DNA of 64,000 bases from contig NC_083337.1 in NCBI RefSeq assembly GCF_019175385.1, positions 163,259,713 to 163,323,712 on the forward strand, given 5' to 3'. This DNA comes from Lycium barbarum (lineage: Eukaryota; Streptophyta; Magnoliopsida; Solanales; Solanaceae). This document shows positions 11,701 to 23,643 of the stretch, piece after piece. The notes beneath the pieces are model-generated. The model ran no database searches. It was not told the origin of the DNA and saw only the letters and a program-made list of their open reading frames with translations. Within the stretch, counting starts at the first letter, position 1, and each line of letters begins with the position of its first letter. The position numbers and the translations under genes are program-made.

Positions 11701-14700
11701 CTACTCTCTTGAATCATTCAGATGTCTTTTTATTTGTCGAAAAAGGCCGGGGTTTAAGGAAATGTCATAAGTATTAATGATGCTCATATATATGGCTTAT
11801 AATTTGCGTGAAAGAAGCAGCAGAGACAAGAGTTGAATATTGAAGATGGGAGTAGAGGCTATGGGTCATCATCCTCTTCTACCAATTGTCACAGATTTTC
11901 TCCCATTGCCGCAGATGATCAACCTAGAAACTCTCCTATTCGCCGTAAGATCCCTCTTCTCTCTAATATATGTTATTCTACACTTAATTATGAGACAAAA
12001 AAATCGTGTTCTTTTCTTTCTTTTTTAATTTAAAAGAGGGACTTTCATGAGAGTCTTACGTGCGAGCCTGATTCTTTTTCATCAACTAAGTTATTAGAAT
12101 GGTTCGATAACTTGAAATTCCATTGATAACTAATCAGTCCTATCACATTATGCATCAAAACGGAGCAACAAAAGGGCAAGAGAAAATGATAGTACAATTA
12201 TTCGATGAAGATGCTTGAATTTAAAAAAAATAAAAATGAAGATGCTTGAGGTCTTTGATGATCTTGAAACTCTTTAACCAAACAAGAGAAATTTATCTAA
12301 CTGAAAGAATTGTGTACCATATCATCAGCTGGACCACTTGACATGAAGTTTCCTATGATCTGAAGTTGATTGTGACAAAACACTTCTACCCAGCTCATCT
12401 CTAATACCAGTTTCTTGAAACATAGCTTAAGTACCTCTGTGTTCCTTGCTGCACCCTTTTTTCTCTTAGGTCCTTTCTTGGAATAAATAGGTTTAGCCTT
12501 TAATCTAGATTAGTAGATCAGTGGGGACCGGACGGTGGCAAAACCAGAAATTCATACAAAATGATTCAAAAAAAACAAGTGTGTCAAACCTATGGGACTC
12601 TGAAGCTAAAGACCTGAATTAAAGCAAAATTTGAACTTCCTCATTCACCATTACACTAGAATCTTCGCTTATCTCAAGGAGATTTAACAATCTATATATA
12701 GCAAAAAGAATCATTTTTACCATATTGACACAATAACAATTTTCAGGCGAATGGAATCCAATTCTCTTGCCTCCCTTTGATTAGCTCCCGCCCTAATTTT
12801 GGGTACTAGATGGTTAAACCGACAAAAGATTTAAAGCTAAACATTGAATGCTTAACCACCATTCAAACTGCTACCTTGACCTAAAGTGGTGCATCATTGT
12901 TAAAGGTGGTTATGGGGAGTCCTTGTTGCCAAGACCTAGCAGCGGTGGAGCCACATATTGGCCCAAGGTGGTTAATTGAATTCCTTATTAAGAAAATTAC
13001 ATTATTTGCATAGGGGAAATTTTTTATGCCAGTGTATTTATTGTTGAATCCCATTTAACACAAGAAAAGCTTTCTACTTTAGTGGCAAATAAAAGGGCCT
13101 GGGTTCCAGAAAATGTATTAGATTATGAATTTTACTTCCACTGAAATGCTTATAGGCGTGTGAACCAAGAAGGATTTATAGTCCAACACAGAGTACATTC
13201 ATTTTGATGACATTAGGTTTTTGAATTTGACCTTTTGCCTATTTGATAAATTTCTGACCGTCCAATCCCAAACCTTTAAATAATAAGTGAAGTGGCCAAG
13301 ACATCATAAATACTTTATTTATTTTTTAGAAACCTATACAATTGATTAGGGACAAATGTAATTTTTGTCATACTTTATATTTAGAAACTAACATATATCT
13401 CATCAACTCATGTAAAATTGTTTTACATAGACTATACTTTTTTTAATTTAATAAATTACATCCATCATTGGATGCGCATCTTATTTCTTCCAGCAAAAAC
13501 TTACAGGATGCACCATTGAGTTCAATGGAACTCTACAATAGTTGTCAGTACAAGGGCTAGCGTATATATACAGAAGCAGGCCTAACTAACAAAAAAGTTG
13601 GCCTTATCATATCTAATTCTAATACTAGGAATTTGAGATTTATCAAGATGGTATGCTCCTTTTGATATGCCCGGAATTTGCTGACAGTTCTGGAAAATAA
13701 GTTTATCCTCACTGTTAGCACCAAACTTAGCAAGCCAATCCACCACTTGATTGGCTTCTCTAAAACAATGCTCAACACTACAGCTCATTTGGGACATAAT
13801 TTGCAGAATGTCATCAATAGCAGTCTTAGAGTTTCAGACTATACTTTATTGTGCATAAAATTTCATAGTTTAGCTTCTGACAATAAAACTATGTCACTAA
13901 AAGCATATTATAATTTAAATTTAATGTGTTCGGCCTTCAAAGTTTTATCGAAGAACCCTGCACCATTGAAATTACGGATTCAAATATTTGTTGAGATTTC
14001 GGTGGTTTTTCACATATCAATCTCTAGTCTTTGCCATTGAAATAATGTATTCAAATATTCATTGAAATTTCGTTTTTCACATATCAATATCTAGTCTTCG
14101 CCATTGCTTTTCACATATCAATGTCTAGTCTTGAAAAATGTTGAATTCAGTTGAACCGATGAACATATGTTTCATCAGCCTTTGAGTAACTCCATTTATA
14201 AAACCGTGCAGCACCGGAGAAAAGACAACGAGTTCCTTCTGCCTACAATAGATTTATCAAGTAAGTACTTGAATTATTTTAACTATAAAAGTAAGATATG
14301 CGTGTTCACTTATGCAAATCTATGATGTTGTGAATTAATTAAATGTGTAGGGAGGAGATCCAAAGGATAAAGGCAAGCAATCCTGATATTAGCCACCGCG
14401 AAGCTTTTAGCACTGCTGCCAAAAATGTAAGCTATATATACCATAGATTGAGAAAAAGATAGAGATTTTCATACATGAGAATTGAAATAATTATTTCAGC
14501 TCAAAATAACTTTTGCTATGTGGATTAATAGGCTGAGCCATACGAAGAAATTAGAAGGAAATGAAAAATGAAGTTAAACAAGTATACCAAAATTGCATAG
14601 TAGTAATATTCAAAAAGTAAATGCTTGAAGGACGGGACGTAATACTAGCTTATTTCCTCCATATCAAGATTTAGATTACATACATATGCCTTCTATTATA

Positions 14701-15089
14701 TTACTTCCTTTATTTTCTACCTTCATGAACTGTTAGTATAAAGGGAAATGAGTATTTGTATTTCTTAATTAAAATTTTATACTCCTCTCCTAGTATATGC
14801 AAGAAAAACAAAAAGAGATACTGTTTTGACCTTACCATGTGGATTTTTAGGCTTTCCACAAGAAATCAATGGTAGGGACAAACAGAAGAGGCACTAAATA
14901 GAACAGTGTGACTAAAGCTTTATCTATCTGAAGATTTTAATTACCTTTGTGGTATTTACTGTATGGTTGCAGTGGGCACATATCCCTCATATCGACTTTG
15001 GACCCAAGCTGGATGGCAACAAGCAAACCAGTAAATTGGATCATGCAGTTGCAGGAGAGGGTCCTCAGAAATCTATTGGTCTCTATTAA
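8732..15089 (+). CDS. YABBY2: YABBY2-type transcription factor (six coding exons)
   Basis: YABBY proteins are plant nuclear transcription factors that set abaxial identity in leaves and floral organs. The YABBY2 group includes tomato FASCIATED, which affects carpel number. Exons read from the sequence: 8732-8812, 10952-11071, 11821-11944, 14212-14260, 14351-14426, 14973-15089. All have GT..AG borders and phases agree, giving 188 aa ending KSIGLY. The zinc finger uses Cys19, Cys22, Cys43 and Cys46 (CTFC and RCGHC). The HMG-like YABBY domain spans about 108-160 ([17 protein letters not shown], then [18 protein letters not shown]). The middle (68-108) is a Ser-rich linker. The exon 3 acceptor lies in a CAGCAG run, so one or two residues there are uncertain (11818, 11821 or 11824). 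Odd residues: Cys16, Asn25 (usually Ile in the NTILAV motif), and Asp/Pro in [10 protein letters not shown], where relatives commonly have HIHFGLKLDG. The family call is very secure; assignment to the tomato FAS copy rather than another YABBY2 is not proved. Confidence 0.95.
10237..10357 (+). mobile_element. TS-like SINE in YABBY2 intron 1
   Basis: A ~121-bp element with a tRNA-like B box (GTGGATTCAAACC) and the TTGTTGTTGTTG 3' tail typical of Solanaceae TS SINEs. It is flanked by near-identical direct repeats, AAAATACATAAAT (10224-10236) and AAAACACATAAAT (10358-10370), read as its target-site duplication. It lies in the first intron in the same orientation as the gene. Confidence 0.75.
13535..13835 (-). 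pseudogene. LINE-derived RNase H domain fragment in YABBY2 intron 3
   Basis: On the - strand, a short frame reads [20 protein letters not shown] and continues for about 45 more residues. This matches the C-terminal part of the RNase H domain attached to plant non-LTR retrotransposons (typically ..REAN-x-VAD-x-LAK-x-G..). Only this piece survives, with no reverse transcriptase next to it. It sits antisense inside the third intron of the YABBY2 gene. It could also come from a captured RNase-H-like gene, but a truncated LINE is more likely. Confidence 0.7.
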
Positions 15090-15638
15090 TATGATCTATA
15101 TTATGATCACAAATACTATATACATAATATAATATATGTATAGGTGAGATATATAATCTCTCCAAACTAATAAACTGTTTAGCTCTTTTCAGCATCATCC
15201 CTTTTAGGGCCTTGGATTCCTTGTTCCTTTTTTTAATTAGAACATGTTGTAAGTAACTATTTTCTGTGTTTACACCAATAATATACGCTTGTTTATTACT
15301 CCTATTATACTATTTTCATTTGTTTGTGTGAGCACCTAATATTTCTTTCAAATCGTTACTTTTAATTTCAATTAGGTAACTGATGATTCAGAGTATATGC
15401 AATGAAGGTGCTCTCATTTAACTTGCTTTTAGACGGGAAATAACAAACATAACGCATGTTAATGCCCATAGGTCATGTATTAAACAACATATTTAAGTAT
15501 ACTACATACTGACATTGTAAGCTTATGACAGCAGGTAATAAGATCAGCAATGAAATATTTATTTACACATAAGGATACATGAGCGATACGGACTAAGGAA
15601 TTCTTGATACAATGAAATAGCTTCTATAGCCAATCTAG
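15090..15638. other. YABBY2 3' flank, no further gene
   Basis: This stretch probably contains the 3' UTR and downstream flank of the YABBY2 gene. It is AT-rich and holds no recognisable ORF or repeat boundary. A poly(A) site could not be fixed by eye. Confidence 0.45.
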
Positions 15639-15646
15639 ATTAAGTG

Positions 15647-16510
15647 CAGTGTTTTAAAAAGCAGTTCTAGGACTCGCCTCGGGGCTCGCCCCGGGACGGG
15701 GCACTAGCAAAATGCCCAGGGCTCACGTGCGGGGCTTAATTCCTGCGAGGCTTACACCCTAAGCGCCCGATTGTACGCCCTAAACACGCCTAACGCCCAA
15801 CGCTCGGGACTCGCTTAACAGTTCTTACACAATTATATGTTAAATTCCTTAATTAAAACTGTTGACCCTCATAATTCTTCAACAAATGATTGATACTTAA
15901 TAATTTTTCATTTACTGAAATAAGAAGATTGGGTATAACTCAAATAACAAGTCGTGGTATTGCATATTTACTATATGAGAACATCGTGAGGGTGAATATC
16001 ACTTAATATTTCTTTTAAGAATACATAACCGAATTGTGAATTTTCACTTGTCATTGGTCTTTTGTCCTATGTATCAAAATTATCATATTTTATTATTTCT
16101 CTATTTGAAAGTAATTTTATTTTTATTCATGAAGGAGTTACGTTTCAATTATAATACTGATAAAGTTGTTTATAGGGAGATACAATGAATAGAATGATAG
16201 TAATATTGTTTTAACAAATTGTGATTTTTCATTGTTTGAAAGTTAAGATGTTAGAGTTGATTTGCATTTCATAATAGCTTTTATTTCATTGTATTGTTTA
16301 TACTTGTAACGTTATATATATATATACACACACTTTTCTTTTATTTTTTATGTAATTTTACCTATTTAAAAATATTTATTATAATTATATTATTTTATGA
16401 AATACAAAAAATTAAATACCCATGGGGCTTACGCCCCGTGCCTCGGGGCTTACGCTCACCGAGGCATATGTAAAACGCCCCGCCTTACGCCCCTGCCTTT
16501 TTAAACACTG
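15647..16510. mobile_element. Non-autonomous hAT-like element with 8-bp target duplication
   Basis: The 864-bp element begins CAGTGTTTTAAAAAGCAG and ends CCTTTTTAAACACTG, an inverted terminal pair. GC-rich subterminal blocks (CGCCTCGGGGCTCGCC on the left; GGGGCTTACGCTCACCGAGG on the right) are also inverted relative to each other, while the centre is AT-rich. The flanks are ATTAAGTG (15639-15646) and ATTAAGCG (16511-16518): an 8-bp duplication with one mismatch, as hAT transposases make. No transposase is encoded. Confidence 0.85.
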
Positions 16511-16521
16511 ATTAAGCGTAA

Positions 16522-16753
16522 GGGGTCGTTTGGTTGGTCGTATAACGATAATAATTTCGGAATATCCTATGGGATTATTTTATCCTATATTTGGTAATGG
16601 GTATTATTAATTCTCAGGATTATTTTATCCCACTATTTTAGTATAAATGGCGGGATAAGTTATTCTATATAGAAGGTGGGATAAAACAATCTTATGAGAT
16701 ATTCGAACCCATGAGATATCCTTGTCTAGCCCATCCCCAACCAAACAACCCCT
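16522..16753. mobile_element. Tourist/Harbinger-like MITE
   Basis: A ~232-bp element with inverted ends GGGGTCGTTTGGTTGG and CCAACCAAACAACCCC, and internal repeats of GGATTATTTTATCC. The neighbouring bases are TAA on the left and TTA on the right, so a 3-bp target duplication is not perfect. It lies only 11 bp from the hAT-like element, just beyond that element's target duplication. Confidence 0.8.
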
Positions 16754-16759
16754 TAGAGC

Positions 16760-18307
16760 ATTAGCCAAATAAGAAACGGATCAAGGAATTCAAATGAAGG
16801 GATTAAAAAAAAAAAATGTATGCCAAAGGAATTCAACAACTTATATATATTGGAAAAAAATCATTTTTAACCTTTTTACGTAGTATAATTGTTCAACGAA
16901 GGGGATTTGGCACCCCCTTGCACCGTTCTGACGTTCTGTCTCCACCCCTAATCTAAACTAGGAATTTATTTGAAGTGGCGCATGATCTAATACATGTTAG
17001 TTATCAGATATATATTACTCACTAATACTTGTCATAAGAATTTATCTATAGTTATCTTATAGATAACTGTTTAGCATATGTATCTATTTAACATAATAAA
17101 TGCAGTAGAATTAAACCGTTAAACTCTAAAATATAATGATATAAAACCAACTACGGTTATAATTACAGAGCCTAAAAGGTGATATGATATGTTGCAAGTC
17201 ATGTCATATCCGAACAGTATACGAATCAGCTAGATTGGTCACTGGCTCAAACCATCCTCATTCTCACACCTATAAAAAAATATATTCTAGGTTATCACAA
17301 AAACCCATGTTGTTAGAAAGATTAGATTTGAGGCAGCGAAATCCAAATACCAAAGTCCAGAAGGTTATATATACAAAGGAAAAGCGTACAAATATGCAGG
17401 CTGGCTTTAATTTTTTTTTTTTTTTGGACCTTTTAGTCCTATGGTATTCAAAGGCTAAATTTCCAACTAGTTCAAATAGTGACAACTAAACCTACTAAGG
17501 GGTAATTAAGAGCCATTTTGAAGGTTTGAACTCGAGTTTTTTTATTAAGAAGGGAGAAATTGCCAGCTTCTATCCAGATAAAAAAGTTGAGCGCCTTGCA
17601 AAAAAGTTTGCTTCACTGAGTAAGATAAGGCAAGAATCAAAATGTAGCTGACTGTACACTCATTAATGTGTGTATGGAATTTTTATTTTTTATTTTTGGG
17701 GAGGCCCGGGAGGGGGGGCGGGGGGTTGATAGTAACAGTTCATGTGTTCATGAGTCACAGTCAGATCAGATGATAAGAAATTTGACAAATGAAGGAATGG
17801 GGACCAATAAAACACCGAATTTGATGGTTCTGCTAATCTAACGAATGAAAATATCTCTCGTCTTTATTCCGCACAAAGACACAGCAGCTTTAAACGAGAA
17901 ATGGGATATTATTGTTTGGTTTTATGGCAGCAAAAGTCATGCACGCTATTTCTTCCATTTTTGGAATCTATGATAGAGAAAATTCAGTAAAACTATTCGT
18001 AGATGCGTCATTGCGTGTCAAAAATATTGATTATAATACACATTTGTGGGTGTGAGATTCCGTGTTTATTTGTTTTCTCTTGGAATCTTATAACAGTAAT
18101 TTTGTGTGGAGGTGCTCATTTTTATGCCTTGTGTATGGCATATTGTGAATTAACGTGTAAGCTTATGAAAGAACATAAGTGCATACAAAGCCTATAATTT
18201 TGTGAGTTTTTGAGATCTCAAAAAACTATATTAAATAAACAAAAAGTGTTCCTCTTTGATAGCTTAACCTTTAAGATGATCACGTAATTCAGCGTCTTAT
18301 ACTCTAG
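16760..18307. other. Gene-free stretch
   Basis: No gene or complete element was recognised. A poly-T run (17410-17425) and a G-rich phrase (about 17700-17726, GGGAGGGGGGGCGGGGGG) are visible. Short open frames here have no family resemblance. Confidence 0.4.
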
Positions 18308-18351
18308 CTTCAACGTTACTATGCACCGAAAAAAAAAATGTTCATGTGCTT

Positions 18352-19267
18352 ACAACAACAATAACATACCAAGTGTAATTTCAAGGGCGAGTCTGGAGGG
18401 TAATTGTAGGCACAATTTACCCTTATCTTGGAGGTAGAGAAACTGTTTTCGAAAGACTCTCGGCTTAAGTAATGCATATCAAAGCAATTTTAAAAAATAA
18501 AATACAAAAGTAAAGCAAACATAGAAAATAATAGAGAAATCATTACATAGAATTCAGAAAAGGGAACCGTAGCAACAACAACAAAAATGTTATAACTCAA
18601 CCAAAAAACAACATATAGTAACAGAAATTAATCGAAGGAAAAGAAACTGCGAGACTTATGCTACTGGTATGCAAGGAGACAACACTTTACTACCTATTAA
18701 CCTTCTACACTAATTCTCGACCTTCATATCCTCTTATCTACACTTACATCCTCAGTAAGCTGAATATGCATCATGTCATATCTAATCACCTCTCCCTAAT
18801 ACTTCTTCGATCAACCTCTACCTCTCCTTAAAGTTTAAACCCACCATTGGCAACCTCTCACACCTCCTCACTGAGGCATCTGCGCGTCTCCTTTTCACAT
18901 GCCCGAATCATCGATCTTACCCTAGCTTCCCTTATTTTGTCCACCACGGAGGCCATCTTTTCTCGGATATCTTCATTCCTAATCTTATTCTCTCCTAGTA
19001 TGCCCACACATCCACCTCATCATTCTCGATTCCACAACTCTCATCCTCTAAACATGGGAGTTCTTAATTGGCCAACACTCCGCCCCATAAATACAACATA
19101 GTTGACCTAATCACCGCTCTGTAAAACTTGCTTTAAGTTTTGGTGGTACATTCTTATTGCACAAGACTCCGAAGGCGAGCCTCATTTCATCTACCCCTCA
19201 CCTACGATATGTGACATCATTAGTGATCTCTCCATTTCTCTGAATTCAAAAAACAAGATACTTGAAA
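18352..19267 (-). mobile_element. RTE-type LINE 3' fragment with 3' tail
   Basis: Read on the - strand, this is the degraded C-terminal region of a LINE reverse transcriptase (pieces such as FGHVKRR and VRRCERLP in broken frames). It is followed by the tail sentence with TCTCTACCTCC..AAGGGTAA and a terminal TTGGTATGTTATTGTTGTTG. This tail is shared by Solanaceae RTE LINEs and SINEs. Many stops and frame changes show that it is inactive. It is flanked by an imperfect direct repeat of more than 40 bp (18308-18351 and 19268-19308), both starting CTTCAACGTTA and ending TGTTCAYGTGCTT, which looks like an unusually long target duplication. Confidence 0.75.
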
Positions 19268-19562
19268 CTTCAACGTTATTATTCATAGAAAAAAATGTTC
19301 ACGTGCTTGGAATAAAAAAGAACCAGATATGCAAGTGAAGGCATTTTGACGACGTATATATTTGAATAAATATAAGTGACACATCTAATAGTTTAAACTT
19401 TTAGGCAAAAAGATTATACAAGTACCTCTTCACATATATGCATAAACTTTGAGTGTACCCAAGATAGATAGATCCCGAATTGCATTATTTTGAAAACTGA
19501 ATTATTTACTAACTTCAATATTAGTTAGTAAATTAGTTTTTGTAACTTATACTATAGATGTT

Positions 19563-19810
19563 AGTACTCCTCAGTTTTAATTTATATGATGTAACTTGAC
19601 TGTACATAAAATTTATCAAAGAAAGAAAAAAAACTTGAAACCTATGGTCTTAACGTGTCATGAGATTTTTATGGATATAAAAATATGTCATTAATTAAGG
19701 ATAACTGGAATGTTTAAAATTAGTCTTTTTCTAAATAGAAAGATGACATTAGTTTTTGAACGAATTACAACAGGGAAATTGTCTCACGTAAAATAAACAG
19801 GGTGAGAATT
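19563..19810. mobile_element. Stowaway-like MITE, degenerate
   Basis: The left end AGTACTCCTCAGTTTTAATTT, followed by ATGATGTAACTTGACTG and CTTGAAACCTATGGTCTTAA, is the familiar start of a common Solanaceae Stowaway-type MITE. The right end is weak (near CAGGGTGAG), so the boundary is approximate. Confidence 0.6.
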
Positions 19811-21039
19811 ATTTAAATTTCCTATTTCATGTAAATAAATTCAATAGTATTTTCTAATTTATTATGTTTATCATACGCCCCTTCAAAATAGTATTTCTGA
19901 GCCAAAGAACATCAGACCAAATAAAATGTTTTTGACGCAAAGACCATGCTCAATTTACGGCTGGAGAAATATGAAACCATGAAAGAGAAGTTGTAACATT
20001 AGAATGTGACATGCATGACAAAATGTGGTCACCAAATATAACCCTAGCTAGCACCTAGATTTATAAGCACTCAACAAGTGAAAAGACCACGTACTATAAA
20101 GTGTCAATGATTCTGACAAGAGTGGACCCAATCATGGAACCCTCAACTACCTTTATTTGTTTTGGCATTTCTTTATCAAGTGGAAACCAATAATTTGAAG
20201 AATTTTTATGCTTGCCAGTTTTAAATGTTTTGGTGAACAATATTTTGGATATATAATTTTATCTTAAAAATCAACTAACAAAAATTCCCTCCAAATTATT
20301 TCCTTTTCCTTAAATTTTTCTCTAAAATTTTTGGTGATGCATTTTAATTATTGCTGTACTCTTTATTCATTATTTTAAATTCACTTGCGCAATTTATCTA
20401 AATTGCATCGGATATGTTGATTTACTAAGAGAGTTAAATATGCTCTACCAGAAAAGATTTATTCCAGTTGAGATATTTAATTAAGAGTGAGTCAGTATTA
20501 TGATTATCCAACCACCCCCTTTGTTGGTCTCTTATATATTCTCGTTATTTTGAAATGAATCAATAAGAGATCAGATGGGACACATAATCATGGCAGGAGG
20601 AATTAATTGGATTATTCCGTTATAAAAGGAGGGATTAAATTTATTAGGCTTCATATATAGATAACTCCTTAAAATTATCAGTAGGTTTCATTCGAATTAT
20701 GATTTGTTTCAGTTGAGCAACTGAACACATATGTTATCTCTTTTAATTATAACCATGAGTCTCAATGCGCCATAAAACCTCTGGATGTTCCAAATGTGTA
20801 TAATTAAAGTAGATGACATATTTTATGTGGTAAAATTAACAATTTAATAGATGCTTGACAGTACGTACAATTTTAAAAAAAAAAAAAAAAATTGCACCAA
20901 AAGTGTCTTACAAGAATATTTTATCATGTGTTCAGGTGTTTAATTGAAACGAATCATAGTTCGAGTGTCTAAATGAAATTTACTTGCAAGTTTAAGGGGT
21001 TGTCTATGTATTAATCAAATCTATTACTATGTGTTTAGT
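19811..21039. other. Gene-free stretch
   Basis: AT-rich sequence without a supported gene, RNA or repeat boundary. An A run of about 18 lies at 20873-20890. Confidence 0.4.
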
Positions 21040-21152
21040 TAATGATATTATCTAAAATCAAGATAAAGTTGATACTATAGTCATGGATATATGGATAGAT
21101 AATCCTGATTATAATCCCAGGATAACTTAGTTTTGAACCAAACGATCCTTAG
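21040..21152. mobile_element. Tourist-like MITE half
   Basis: The end GAACCAAACGATCCTTAGG, with internal ATAATCCTGATTATAATCCC, resembles the right half of the Harbinger-like family at 16522-16753. A matching left end was not seen. Confidence 0.4.
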
Positions 21153-21330
21153 GGATGTGGTAGGATAATTAGGATCCCTTCAGTCTTAATTAGAAGTCTC
21201 AAGTTCAAATCATAGAAAAGGGAGCACTTCAATTCTTAGCAGGGAGTATTTCACCTTCTTAGTGGTCTATTCTTGTGAATATGAATTAGTCGAGTCAATA
21301 GATTCAGATACTAGATAATTTTAAAAAATA
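21153..21330 (+). mobile_element. SolS-type SINE copy 1
   Basis: This contains a tRNA-like B box (CTCAAGTTCAAATC), then GGGAGCACTTC, then the conserved 3' phrase GAATTAGTCGAGTC..AATAGATTCAGATACTAGAT. That order is typical of Solanaceae SINEs (GAATTAGTCGG.., GCGGATACC..). The sequence is diverged and the 5' boundary is approximate. Confidence 0.6.
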
Positions 21331-21435
21331 ACCAAGGATTATGGTGAGAAAAATGTGATCCTTCAGACATTAATCAGATACTTAGGGTTTAACTCCTGAA
21401 AATGAGAAAATTCTAATAGGAAGCGTTTTCCCTAT
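21331..21435 (+). mobile_element. SolS-type SINE copy 2, interrupted by the solo LTR
   Basis: This repeats the 5' half of the preceding SINE: TGTGATCCTTCAGACATTAA, CTTAGGGTTTAACTCCTGAA, then GGAAGCGTTTTCCCTAT. The sentence breaks at 21436, where an LTR starts, and seems to continue after the LTR at about 23649 (AATGAGCATTGCATACGAATT). The LTR therefore inserted into an existing SINE. Confidence 0.6.
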
Positions 21436-23643
21436 TGTAACACCCCGTACCTTTAACCTAAGCTTTGACCATGATCTTAGACTTAGAAAACCAGAAAAAG
21501 AATGTGGGAATTGGAGTTTTCTTGTTCAGTTGTAAGATGGGGGTTTATGCCCATGAACAGTGACCGTATTTCAGTATACGGACCGTAATTCAAGTCGTAA
21601 ACTGGTACCAAGGATTTCTGAGCATTCTGGAATTTGACATTTGAATGTCAAATGGTTAAATACGGACCGTATTTCAAAATACGGCCCGTATTTCAAAACA
21701 TATTTGGAATTTGGGAAAACTTCCTTGAGGAAAGTTGTAGAGCTTTGAAATACCTTTCCAACGGTATATTATGGGGGTCAAACGGGCATCTGTGAAAAGA
21801 GTTATGGCCATTTTACTGAAGAGACGCAGTGTAGTCCGTATTTCAAAATACGGACCGTATTTCAAAATACGTCCAGTATTTCAAAATACGGCTAGTATTT
21901 TGCTAGACGTAAAATCCAATTTTCCAGAACAGTATATATTCGTCCATATCAGTTCAAATCATTATTTTTCATTCCTTCAAACCCTAGAACGACCTCCTAG
22001 CCTCTTCCATCATCAAGAACACCAAGGTAAGCCTACTCTAATTATTCCAAGTCAATTCTAATACATATCCTTGTAATCTAAACAAGAAATCATCATTCCA
22101 AAACTAGGGTTTTCAAGAAAACCCATCTCAAGGTTAACCTTCTTTAAGAATTCAAGATTTTGGAAATCTTCTTCAAAGCTCAAGTCTTTAATTCAAGTTT
22201 TGGAGCGACTAAGGTATGTAGAGTTACTATCTACGTGTGGGAACATCATTGTTCTTCCCCACCCCTCATAATCTATAAATTATGATTCTCTACTAAAACT
22301 AGGATTTCTATGACATGCTCATGATAACCCTAGGTCCATGTCCATGATTATATTATGTATGAATTATTATAATTCCATCATTGAGTTCTTAATATTTCTT
22401 TATGATTATTGAGAATCCGTCCGTAATCCATGAAAACTCATATCTTGTATTCCATGGGTTCTTGCATGCATATTTTTAAATAAAAATGATTATTTCATGA
22501 ATATCCTACATGTCTACAAGTTTTCATGCAACTATATTATATAGTTACTTTCATGCTATGATACAAGATACATACATACTAAATACAAGTTATTTCATGA
22601 AACCATATTTACACGTTATTTCATGAAACCATATTTACAAGTTATTTCATGAAACCATGTTTACAAGTTATTTCGTGAAATCATGATTACAAGACAAGTA
22701 CAAGTTAATTCACGAAAATCATGGGCTTCTTAGCCAATTATATTATGTTCATGTTTTTGGGAGTTGCACGAATTACCGAGAAGGCTCAGATAGCCTGAAA
22801 CTATGTAGCCACCATAGGACAAGGATCGCTCCGCCCAGTTAGGACGATACCTTAATTTTACACTGAATGGATCCATTAGGCACGTTACCAACTTATACCC
22901 TGGCAAGGTATGAGGGCTCTGCTGGTCCGGCGAGGTACCAGACTCCACGTACCCACGTGGTGATATCACATGTCGGTTATGAAATGCTCTCCCTAATTAT
23001 CATGTTTTACTTATGTTATATATATATGTACTCATGCGCATGCTCATGTTCATGTCCAGGTTTTCAGTTTCAGTTCTTATCATGTTATTTCATGTCCCAT
23101 GTTATTTCATTCAGTTGCTTTACATACCAGTACATTCAATGTGCTGACGTCCCCTTTTATTGCCCGGGGGCCTGCATTTCACGATGCAGGTACGTATTTA
23201 CAGGACGCCGCATCTGCTCAGTAGGATTTGCTCGTATCAGCTCATTGGTGAGCCCATCTCATTCGGGGTTTAGTCAGTTATATTTATTTTACTAGTCATG
23301 CATTTAAAGGTATGCTGGGGGGCCTTGTCCCAGCAAATACGTTTTCCAGTCAGACTCATGATAGAGGTTTCATAGACTAGACAAGTCAGTTATGTTATGT
23401 CAGACATTCGAAGTCGTATATCCATTTTGGCTCATTCATGTTATTTCCGCACTCATGTTTAAACAAGTATTTTTATTGAGTATTATGACTTACTACGTTT
23501 TATAAAAACTCATCATGCATTCACGTTATATTCCGCTCATGTTATGCCTCATGATGATTCAACAAGCCATGTGGTTCGCTCGGTCACATGCAGTAAGGCA
23601 CCGAGTGCCGTGTTTCGCCTAGACCATGGTTCGAGGCGTGACA
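21436..23643. mobile_element. Solo LTR of a retrotransposon (2.2 kb) with 5-bp target duplication
   Basis: The block starts TGTAACACCCCGTACC and ends TCGAGGCGTGACA, the TGT..ACA pair of an LTR. It is flanked on both sides by CCTAT (21431-21435 and 23644-23648), a perfect 5-bp duplication. No primer-binding site, gag or pol lies next to it, so it is a solo LTR left by recombination between two LTRs. Internally it carries short repeats of ACGGACCGTATTTCAAAATA (21550-21900) and a tandem ATTTCATGAAACCAT/ACAAGTT array (22590-22720). The TGTAACACCCC start suggests the Gypsy superfamily, but this is inference. Confidence 0.9.

Noticed and set aside
22730..23295. Open frames of 79 and 142 codons on opposite strands
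   Set aside because: They lie inside the solo LTR and match no gag, pol or host protein.
21436..23643. Possibility of a complete LTR retrotransposon
   Set aside because: No second LTR, primer-binding site, polypurine tract, gag or pol; the target duplication directly flanks the single LTR.
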